The notes beneath the pieces are model-generated. The model searched no databases, was not told the DNA's origin, and saw only the letters and a program-made list of their open reading frames with translations. Of a stretch of DNA of 64,000 bases, positions 58,121-64,000 are shown in pieces (position 1 is the first letter of the stretch; each line of letters opens with the position of its first letter). The stretch is from Elusimicrobiota bacterium (GTDB lineage: Bacteria; Elusimicrobiota; Elusimicrobia; UBA1565; UBA9628), in the NCBI GenBank assembly GCA_023213235.1, contig CP096137.1, positions 1,127,587-1,191,586 on the forward strand, in the 5' to 3' direction. The translations under genes were made by a program, and so were the position numbers.

Positions 58121-58548
58121 ATGAAGATCGTCAAGGAATTCAAAGAGTTCGCGATGAAGGGCAACGTCGTGGACATGGCCGTCGGCGTGATCATCGGCGG
58201 CGCCTTCGGCAAGATCGTGAGTTCCTTCCTCAACGACATCGTGATGCCGCCGCTCGGCCTGCTCATGGGCGGCGTCGACTTTACGGACAAAAACGTGATC
58301 CTCAGGGCCGCCCCGGAGGGCGGCAAGGCGGTCACGCTGAACTACGGCGCCTTCGTCACGAACATCATCGATTTCGTCATCGTCGCCGCCGCCGTGTTCG
58401 CCGCCATCAAGGCGATCAACACGCTCAAGCGCTCGGAGCCGGCCGCCCGCCGCCGGCGCCGAGCGAGAAGCAGTGCCCGGAGTGCCTGCTGAACATCCCT
58501 CTGAAAGCCAAGCGCTGCGGGCACTGCTCCCAGCCCCAGGCCGCCTGA
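58121..58548 (+). CDS. mscL: Large-conductance mechanosensitive channel with zinc-ribbon tail, one frame break
   Basis: About 142 residues. [56 protein letters not shown] is the MscL N-terminal helix and pore helix; [22 protein letters not shown] is the second helix. Restoring the frame near 58445 replaces an Arg-rich run with [30 protein letters not shown], a CxxC...CxxC zinc ribbon at the C-terminus. It releases osmolytes on hypo-osmotic shock. Confidence 0.92.
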
Positions 58549-58562
58549 TCCCCGGAGACACC

Positions 58563-59081
58563 ATGAAAGCCATCGTCCTCGCCGCCGCCGTGATCCTCTC
58601 GTCGTCCGCCTGCTGCTTCTTCGGCATCGGCGCGCCCACGGCCGCCGCCCCGGCTCCCGCGCCGGCCCCCGTCGCCGCCCGTCCCGCCCCGGCCCCCGCG
58701 CCGGCCCCCGCGCCGGCTCCCGTCTCGGAGAAGGTCACGATCGACCTCGAGGTGAAATTCGACACGGCCAAGGACGTCGTCAAGCCGGAGTACGACGCCC
58801 AGCTCAAGAAGGTCGCCGACTTCCTGAAGGCCTACCCGTCGAGCAAGGCCGAGATCGAGGGCCACACCGACAACGTCGGCTCGCCGGCCTACAACAAGGA
58901 CCTCTCCGCGCGCCGCGCCGCCGCGGTGCGCCAGGCCCTCATCGATCGCTTCGGCGCCGACGCCTCGCGCCTGACCTCCGCCGGCTACGGCCCGGACAAG
59001 CCGCGCGACGACAACGGCACGGCCGCCGGCCGCGCGAGCAACCGCCGCGTCGTCGCCACGTTCACGGGCGTCAAGGGCTGA
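58563..59081 (+). CDS. OmpA-family lipoprotein
   Basis: 172 residues, intact. Signal with a cysteine at about 18 (LSSSACCFF) suggests lipidation; an (AP)n linker follows; then the OmpA peptidoglycan-binding domain: VTIDLEVKFDTAKDVVKPEY, FLKAYPSSKAEIEGHTDNVGSPAYNKDLSARRAAAVRQALI, RLTSAGYGPDKPRDDNGTAAGRASNRRVV. The Asp and Arg of TDN...NRR bind meso-DAP. Tethers the outer membrane to peptidoglycan. Confidence 0.9.
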   Translation: MKAIVLAAAVILSSSACCFFGIGAPTAAAPAPAPAPVAARPAPAPAPAPAPAPVSEKVTIDLEVKFDTAKDVVKPEYDAQLKKVADFLKAYPSSKAEIEGHTDNVGSPAYNKDLSARRAAAVRQALIDRFGADASRLTSAGYGPDKPRDDNGTAAGRASNRRVVATFTGVKG

Positions 59082-59085
59082 GCCG

Positions 59086-59982
59086 GTGTCCCGGACGATC
59101 CTCGTCGTCGACGACGACGTCACGCTCGTCGCGCCGCTCAAGGACGGCCTGGAGTCGGCGGGCTACCGCGTGGCGGTCGCCTTCGACGCGGCGCAGGGGC
59201 TGCTGCTCGCCTCCGAGCTGCGCCCCGACCTCATCATCCTCGACTTCTACATGCCGGGCGCCGACGGCGGCGCCACCTACGAGCGCCTGCGCGGCTCGCC
59301 GCTGACGAGCGGCACGCCCGTCATCTTCTCCACCGGCCTGACGCTCGACGAGCTGCGCGGCAAGATCAAGCCCGGCACGAAGACGTTCTTCCTGCGCAAG
59401 CCCGTCGGCTTCCACGGCATCCTGTCGGTCGTCAATCAGGTCCTCGGCGAGGACAAGCAGGCGATCAAGCAGGTGACCTTGCCCAACACGACGGGCACGC
59501 CGGCGCCGAAGGAGGAGAAGAAGGCCGAGGCGGCGCCGAAGGCGGCGCCCGCGTCCGGCAAGCGGGCGAAGTTCCACGAGTTCCAGGTGCGCGTGACCTA
59601 CGCCGACACCGACAAGGCCGGCATCATCTACTACGCGAACTACCTCAAGTACCTCGAGCAGGGGCGCACCGAGCTGCTGCGCTCGCTCGGCGTGCGCTAC
59701 CGCGATCTCGAGGTGCAGCGCAAGCTGTTCCTGCCCGCCGTCGAGGCGCGGTGCGAGTACCTCGCGCCGAGCCGCTACGACGACCTGCTGACGATCCGCA
59801 CCTGGATCTCCGAGCTCGGGCGCGCGAGCGTCGGGTTCACGTGCGAGGTCGTCGACCAGGAGCTCGGCGGCAAGGTCGTCGCGCGCGCGCACTCGCGCCA
59901 CGCGATCGTCACCGACCTCTGGCGCCCCGCGCGCGTGCCCGCCGACCTGCGCGTCCTGCTCGCGCCGTACGTGCAGGGATGA
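59086..59982 (+). CDS. Response-regulator receiver fused to 4HBT (YbgC-type) acyl-CoA thioesterase
   Basis: 298 residues in one uninterrupted frame, GTG start. Residues 1-122 form a receiver: ILVVDDDVTLVAPL, LIILDFYMPGADGGATYERL, VIFSTGLT, FFLRKPVGF. An Ala/Lys/Pro linker (PAPKEEKKAEAAPKAAPASG) leads to a hotdog thioesterase at about 160-295: VRVTYADTDKAGIIYYANYLKYLEQGRTELLRSLGVRY with the YbgC Asp (DTDxxGIxYYxNYL), then LTIRTWISELGRASVGFTCEV. A phosphorylation-controlled acyl-CoA thioesterase is the direct reading. Stop overlaps the FGE gene (ATGA). Confidence 0.85.
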   Translation: MSRTILVVDDDVTLVAPLKDGLESAGYRVAVAFDAAQGLLLASELRPDLIILDFYMPGADGGATYERLRGSPLTSGTPVIFSTGLTLDELRGKIKPGTKTFFLRKPVGFHGILSVVNQVLGEDKQAIKQVTLPNTTGTPAPKEEKKAEAAPKAAPASGKRAKFHEFQVRVTYADTDKAGIIYYANYLKYLEQGRTELLRSLGVRYRDLEVQRKLFLPAVEARCEYLAPSRYDDLLTIRTWISELGRASVGFTCEVVDQELGGKVVARAHSRHAIVTDLWRPARVPADLRVLLAPYVQG

Positions 59983-60752
59983 GGGCCGCCGCCGCGGCGC
60001 TGCTCGCGCTGGCGGCCTGCGCCGCGCCGCCGCGCGCTCCGGCGCCCGTCGACATCGACTGGGTCCGCATCCCCGCCGGCTCGTTCTGGATGGGGTCGGG
60101 CGAGTTCGAGACGGAGCAGCCCGTTCACAAGGTGACGCTGAAGGCCTTCGACCTCGCGCGCACCGAGACGACCAACCGCCAGTACGCGGCGTGCGTCGCG
60201 GCCGGCGCCTGCGAGGCCCAGGACCCCGACTGCCTCGGACCCGCCTTCCGCGGGCCCGAGCAGCCCGCCGTCTGCGTCTCGTGGGATATGGCGCGCGCGT
60301 TCGCGGCGTGGGCCGGCGGACGCCTGCCCTCGGAGGCGGAGTGGGAGTACGCGGCCCGCGGCGCCGGCGGCGACGGGCGCTACGCGTGGGGCGACGCGGC
60401 GCCGGACTGCTCGCGCGTCGTGTTCGGGGACTCCCCGGAGGGGCCGGGCTGCGGCCGCGGCGCGACCTGGCCCGTGTGCTCGAAGCCTCTCGGCAACACC
60501 CCGCAAGGGCTCTGCGACATGGGCGGCAACGTCTGGGAGTGGACCGAGGACCGCTACCACGCGGATTATCGCGGGGCGCCGGCCGACGGCTCGGCCTGGG
60601 TCTCCGAGCCGGCGACGCCGCTGAGGTCCGACCGCGGCGGGCAGTGGGACGGCGACGCGCACAACCTGCGGGTGTGGAACCGGGACAGCGAGGTTCCGGC
60701 GATCCGCGCCGAGCGCGGGACGGGCTTCCGGATCGCGCGCGACGCGCGCTAG
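59979..60752 (+). CDS. FGE/SUMF1-domain lipoprotein
   Basis: 257 residues, intact. MRAAAAALLALAACAAP is a lipoprotein signal with LAAC. The formylglycine-generating-enzyme fold follows: WVRIPAGSFWMGSGEFETEQPVHKVTLKAFDLARTETTNRQYAACV, GRLPSEAEWEYAARG, YAWGDAAPDCSRVVFGD, LCDMGGNVWEWTEDRYH, GTGFRIAR. Many bacterial SUMF1 proteins are not sulfatase activators; the paired active-site cysteines of true FGE are not evident here. No sulfatase is nearby. Cysteine-rich insert suggests disulphides in the periplasm. Confidence 0.85.
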   Translation: MRAAAAALLALAACAAPPRAPAPVDIDWVRIPAGSFWMGSGEFETEQPVHKVTLKAFDLARTETTNRQYAACVAAGACEAQDPDCLGPAFRGPEQPAVCVSWDMARAFAAWAGGRLPSEAEWEYAARGAGGDGRYAWGDAAPDCSRVVFGDSPEGPGCGRGATWPVCSKPLGNTPQGLCDMGGNVWEWTEDRYHADYRGAPADGSAWVSEPATPLRSDRGGQWDGDAHNLRVWNRDSEVPAIRAERGTGFRIARDAR

Positions 60753-61825
60753 GTGTAGGGCACGCCGGCGCCCGCGGCGCCGCCCGAGTCGAAGCCGCGC
60801 TCGCTCGTGTACCACGACCAGGTGACCGTCGCGAGGGCCTTGAGCACGCCCGCGGCGGGCACGGCGAAGACGAGCCCGAGGAAGCCGAACAGCTCTCCGC
60901 CGAGGATCAGCACGAGCAGGTTCGTCATCGCGTGCATGTGCAGGCTGTGGCGCGCGATGATCGGCTGGATCAAGGTCTCCTCGAACGCGCGGATGCCGAG
61001 GAACAGCGCCGCGACCTTGAGCGCGGCGGCGGCCGTGCCGAACTGGTAGAAGGCCATCGCGCCGCCGATGAGGATGCCCATCACGAGACCGAAATACGGC
61101 ACGACCGAGCTCACGCCCGAGATCGCCGCGATGATCAGCGCGTTGTCGATGCCGAGCGCGACGAGGCCGAAGAACGAGACGATGAAGATCACCGTCATCA
61201 CGATGAACAGGCCGCGCAGGTAGTTGCCGAGCGCGGTGTCGATCTCGCTGAGCAGGTGGATCGCCTGCTCGACGAAGCGGCTCGGGCAGAACTGGATCAG
61301 GCCCTCGACGCCGGAGGGGCCGTCCATCAGGAAGAAGAACCCGATGAAGGGAATCAGCAGGGCGTGCGCGAGGAACGGAAGCAGGGCCAGCACGCGCGAG
61401 GGCAGCTCCTGGACGGCGTGCAGCGCCCCGCCGAGCGCGGACTCGAGCGCGTGCTCGGCGACCTTGGGCGGGAGGGGAAGCTTCTTGGTCAGCGCGGCCT
61501 GCTGGACGGCCGCCGTCGTCTTGAGGCGCTGGATATAGGCCGGCGCGCGGTTTTGGAGCAGCTCGGTCTCCTCGACGATGACGCCCTTGAGCCCCGTGTA
61601 GACGAAGAACGAGAGCGCGGCGGCGGCGAGGTAGCCTCCGGCGACGAGGTGCAGGCGCTTGAAGCCGCGCGCCTCGAAGTAGACGACGACGGGGTTCAGC
61701 ACGTAGGCGAAGGCCGCGGCGAGCAGGAACGGGGCCAGCGCGTGATGCAGCCGGAAGAACGCGTAGGCCGCGAGGCCTCCGAGCAGCAGGACGGGGACGA
61801 GCGGGAATTCCCGGCGCTCAGACAT
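60749..61825 (-). CDS. AI-2E family (PerM/YhhT-like) membrane protein
   Basis: 358 residues, intact. Hydrophobic segments: FPLVPVLLLGGLAAYAFFRL, LAPFLLAAAFAYVLNPVVVYFE, LIPFIGFFFLMDGPSGVEGL, LFIVMTVIFIVSFFGLVALGIDNALIIAAISGVSSVVPYFGLVMGI, GIRAFEETLIQPIIARHSLHMHAMTNLLVLILGGELFGFLGLVFAVPAAGVLKAL. The VPYFG/LIQPxIxxxxLxMHP-type motifs define the family. Roles range from efflux to signalling. Last gene of a three-gene leftward operon. Confidence 0.9.
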   Translation of the reverse strand: MSERREFPLVPVLLLGGLAAYAFFRLHHALAPFLLAAAFAYVLNPVVVYFEARGFKRLHLVAGGYLAAAALSFFVYTGLKGVIVEETELLQNRAPAYIQRLKTTAAVQQAALTKKLPLPPKVAEHALESALGGALHAVQELPSRVLALLPFLAHALLIPFIGFFFLMDGPSGVEGLIQFCPSRFVEQAIHLLSEIDTALGNYLRGLFIVMTVIFIVSFFGLVALGIDNALIIAAISGVSSVVPYFGLVMGILIGGAMAFYQFGTAAAALKVAALFLGIRAFEETLIQPIIARHSLHMHAMTNLLVLILGGELFGFLGLVFAVPAAGVLKALATVTWSWYTSERGFDSGGAAGAGVPYT

Positions 61826-62324
61826 GCTTCGGGGCGATGAACTTCATGTCGTTGGTCACGCGGCGCAGGCGCGCGGAGAGCAGCCGCGCGAGGTGGCTCA
61901 TGATCGTCACGCCGATACGGGGCTCGCCGGCCAGCAGGGAGTCGAGCTTGCTCTTGTAGAGCAGGTGCAGGTGAGTCTTCTCGGTCGCGGTCGCCGTCGC
62001 GGTGCGCGGCAGCGACTCGAGCAGCGCCATCTCGCCGAAGAAGTCGCCGGGTTCCAGCTTGTAGAGGACCTGCGCCTCGCCGCCGGGGCCCGGGCGCGTC
62101 AGCTCGACGGCTCCCGACTCGAGGATGAACAGCGCGCGGCCGATGTCGCCCTCGACGAAGATGACCTCGCCCTCGCGGTAGCTGCGGGAGTGCAGCGCCT
62201 GCACGAGGTGCCCGAGGTCGCGGTCGCGCAGCTCCTTGAAGATCTCGAGCGAGCGCAGGAACTGCTTCTTGCGCGAGAACGCGGGGTCGATGAACCAGCG
62301 CTTGAACGACTTGAGGGCGCTCAC
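61818..62324 (-). CDS. Cyclic-nucleotide-binding-domain protein
   Basis: 168 residues, intact, GTG start overlapping the upstream stop. Central CNB fold: FKELRDRDLGHLVQALHSRSYREGEVIFVEGDIGRALFILESGAVEL, LEPGDFFGEMALLESLPRTATATATEKTHLHLL. The phosphate-binding cassette reads GEMALLESLPRTATA, with Glu and Arg that would contact cAMP/cGMP. No DNA-binding or channel domain, so it probably regulates the overlapping AI-2E permease (61818-61825 overlap). Confidence 0.88.
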   Translation of the reverse strand: MSALKSFKRWFIDPAFSRKKQFLRSLEIFKELRDRDLGHLVQALHSRSYREGEVIFVEGDIGRALFILESGAVELTRPGPGGEAQVLYKLEPGDFFGEMALLESLPRTATATATEKTHLHLLYKSKLDSLLAGEPRIGVTIMSHLARLLSARLRRVTNDMKFIAPKHV

Positions 62325-62551
62325 CGGCCGAACAGGGACAGCCCCGCCTGCACGGCGGTCTTGAGCGCGCCGCCCCAGCCGGAGCGCATGCTCTCCCCGA
62401 CGGCGAGAACCTCCTGGTCGACGCGGTACGCGGCGACCTCGACGGCGGTCGCGGCGTCCTTGACGCGGAGCATGACGTAGGCGAACACGCCGATCATGAT
62501 CGCGAGCTCGAGAACGATCAGGGCGAGGCAGACGGCGATGAAGGTGTCCAT
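62321..62551 (-). CDS. Small DUF948-like membrane protein
   Basis: 76 residues from ATG 62551: one N-terminal helix (MDTFIAVCLALIVLELAIMIGVFAYVML) then an amphipathic segment (RVKDAATAVEVAAYRVDQEVLAVGESMRSG) typical of DUF948-type proteins. TGG-TAGGAT ends 7 nt before this ATG, so the longer starts at 62560 and 62596 are less likely. First gene of the CNB/AI-2E operon. Confidence 0.7.
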   Translation of the reverse strand: MDTFIAVCLALIVLELAIMIGVFAYVMLRVKDAATAVEVAAYRVDQEVLAVGESMRSGWGGALKTAVQAGLSLFGR

Positions 62552-62633
62552 GACGGCCATCCTACCAAAAATTGGGGAAATGTCTGTTCCGCGCATGGGC
62601 CCGAAAGGTTGCCGCTTTTTGTAGAATCACCGC

Positions 62634-64000
62634 ATGCCCGAAGCCCGCACCGACTGGTCCGCGACCGTCCGCCTCCCGAAGACCGATTTCCCGATGAAGG
62701 GGGATCTCGCCAAGCGGGAGCCCGAGCTGCTCAAGGCCTGGGAGGACGCGGGCCTCTACGGAAAGCTGCGGGCGCGGCAGAAGGGACGGCCCGAGTTCCT
62801 GTTCCACGACGGCCCGCCGTACGCCAACGGCCACATTCACATCGGCCACGCGCAGAACAAGATTCTCAAGGACATGGCGGTCAAGAGCCGCGCCCTCCTC
62901 GGGTTCTCGACTCCCTTCGTGCCCGGCTGGGATTGTCACGGCCTGCCCATCGAGACCGCCCTCCTCAAAGAGATGAAGATGAGCAAGCGCGGGGTGACCG
63001 ACATCCCCAAGTTCCGCAAGGACGCGGCCGCCTTCGCCGAGCGCTTCATCGACATCCAGCGCGAGGAGTTCAAGCGCCTGGGCGTGTTCGCCGATTGGGC
63101 GAACCCGTACAAGACCCTGACGCGCGGCTACGAGGCCGCGATCCTTCGTTCTTTCGTGGACCTCCTGCTCGCCGGCCACGTCTACCGCGGGCTCAAGCCC
63201 GTGCTGTGGTGCCCGACGTGCGAGACCGCCCTCGCCGACGCCGAGGTCGAGTACAAGGACAAGACCTCGCCTTCGATCTACGTCGCGCTCAAGATCAAAG
63301 GCACGAAGCTGCCCAAGCCCGACGACCAGCTGCTCGCCGGCGCCGAACTCGTGATCTGGACGACGACGCCTTGGACCTTGCCGGCCAACCGCGCCGCCGC
63401 GTTCCACCCCGACCTCGAGTACGCGCTCGTCGCCGCCGAGATCGCCGGGCAGAAGCGCTCGCTGCTGCTCGGCCGGGGCCGCCTCGAGGCCGTGAAAGCC
63501 GCCTGCGGCGCGACGTCCTGGAGCGAGCTCAAGACGTGGAAGGGCGCGGACTTCGAGAAGACCCTCCGCTACGAGCTCCCGTATCCGACGTCCGCGACGG
63601 ACACGACGGGGATCTCGGTGACGGCCGAGTACGTGACGGCCGAGGACGGAACTGGGATCGTTCATACGGCCCCTGGGCACGGCGAGGACGACTTCGCGAC
63701 CGGCAAACGCTACGGATTGGAGATTCTAAACCCGGTCGACAACGGCGGAGTCTACACGGATAAGGCTCCCCGGTGGACGGGGAAGCACATCTTCAAAGAG
63801 GGCAATCCCGCGATCGTCGCGGATCTCGCGGAACGGGGACTGCTTTTAACGAAGAAGGATATATCCCATTCGTACCCGCATTGCTGGCGGTGTAAAAACC
63901 CCGTCGTCTTCCGCACGACCGAGCAGTGGTTTCTCGGCCTCTCCGACGCCCTGCGCGCGACGCTCACCGCCGAGATCGGCAAGGTCGAGTGGATCCCGGC
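62634..64000 (+). CDS. ileS: Isoleucyl-tRNA synthetase, 5' part
   Basis: The first 455 residues; the gene runs past the window edge and is intact so far. Class I signature GPPYANGHIHIGHAQNKILKD (HIGH) at about residue 65, GWDCHGLPIE, and the editing CP1 domain with IWTTTPWTLPANRAAAFHPDLEYALV and TGIVHTAPGHGEDDF. The cysteine pair in SYPHCWRCKNPV is the IleRS element leading to WFLGL. TAGAAT ends 6 nt before ATG 62634. Charges tRNA-Ile and edits valine. Confidence 0.96.
   Translation, partial: MPEARTDWSATVRLPKTDFPMKGDLAKREPELLKAWEDAGLYGKLRARQKGRPEFLFHDGPPYANGHIHIGHAQNKILKDMAVKSRALLGFSTPFVPGWDCHGLPIETALLKEMKMSKRGVTDIPKFRKDAAAFAERFIDIQREEFKRLGVFADWANPYKTLTRGYEAAILRSFVDLLLAGHVYRGLKPVLWCPTCETALADAEVEYKDKTSPSIYVALKIKGTKLPKPDDQLLAGAELVIWTTTPWTLPANRAAAFHPDLEYALVAAEIAGQKRSLLLGRGRLEAVKAACGATSWSELKTWKGADFEKTLRYELPYPTSATDTTGISVTAEYVTAEDGTGIVHTAPGHGEDDFATGKRYGLEILNPVDNGGVYTDKAPRWTGKHIFKEGNPAIVADLAERGLLLTKKDISHSYPHCWRCKNPVVFRTTEQWFLGLSDALRATLTAEIGKVEWIP

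Noticed and set aside
59979..60752. Sulfatase-activating FGE
   Set aside because: The fold is right, but the paired catalytic cysteines of true FGE are not evident, it is a lipoprotein, and no sulfatase is nearby.

Overview
A 64 kb window of very GC-rich bacterial DNA with AT-rich patches at a few promoters. The organism is a diderm: there are several predicted outer-membrane barrels, an OmpA-type lipoprotein, LAAC/SSAC-type lipoproteins, a phosphate-selective-type porin and PorV-like export machinery. Gene content (leucine degradation, XFP phosphoketolase, divergent sigma-54, MCC, bactofilin, exported Ala/Pro-rich proteins) and style suggest a high-GC, free-living lineage such as Elusimicrobiota. 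That placement is inference, because no rRNA or other decisive marker is present. Genes are tightly packed, with many ATGA/GTGA overlaps. About 40 single-base frame breaks, nearly all at runs of 4-6 G or C, split otherwise normal genes. I read these as consensus errors and annotate each gene as one locus with the break noted.

Layout. 1-1430: a diadenylate cyclase C-terminus overlapping a DHH/DHHA1 phosphoesterase (a c-di-AMP make/break pair). 1439-4431: a glycine-zipper lipoprotein and an MFS-like exporter with its terminator. 4435-5142: an AT-rich promoter island, an unrecognised 59-residue gene and a run of long hairpins. 5143-9503: etfBA, corA, a methyltransferase, a 22-bp inverted repeat, tRNA-Tyr and a DUF305-like protein. 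9508-13154: a leftward exopolysaccharide-type operon (receiver, YaiO-like barrel, receiver, HEAT protein, GT2 synthase). 13166-17623: receiver, PAS histidine kinase, small membrane peptide, SRPBCC protein, porin, YceI. 17703-20057: a divergent pair made of an NtrC-type AAA+ regulator without a DNA-binding domain and an atypical sigma-54. 20054-24036: CBS protein, tandem Usp, phosphoketolase. 24226-28684: exported polysaccharide deacetylase with IPT repeats and a FlgD-like tail, PorV-like protein, alpha/beta hydrolase. 28779-32062: leucine catabolism (liuB-liuC-liuE). 32066-38336: exported protein with a HicA-like domain, tRNA-Arg, GH75-like exported protein, Uup, XRE regulator. 38340-44576: alaS, dienelactone hydrolase, a 29-bp palindrome, YchJ, exported HD-domain protein. 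44695-50917: envelope cluster (M23 peptidase, bactofilin, SurA-N protein, PfkB kinase, ABC exporter, divergent deacetylase). 50918-57514: exported unknowns, tRNA-Leu, and a KimA-like potassium transporter with a short KdpD and KdpE. 57605-64000: FabZ-like protein, mscL, OmpA lipoprotein, a receiver-thioesterase fusion, FGE-like lipoprotein, AI-2E permease operon and ileS.

Two window-wide signals stand out. First, at least fourteen transcription units have a -10 hexamer ending 5-7 nt before the start codon, often with an extended TGn, which predicts leaderless mRNAs. Second, signalling parts recur in unusual forms: receivers inside an exopolysaccharide operon, a receiver fused to a thioesterase, an activator lacking its DNA-binding domain beside a divergent sigma-54, and a KimA/KdpDE locus in the same window as c-di-AMP enzymes.
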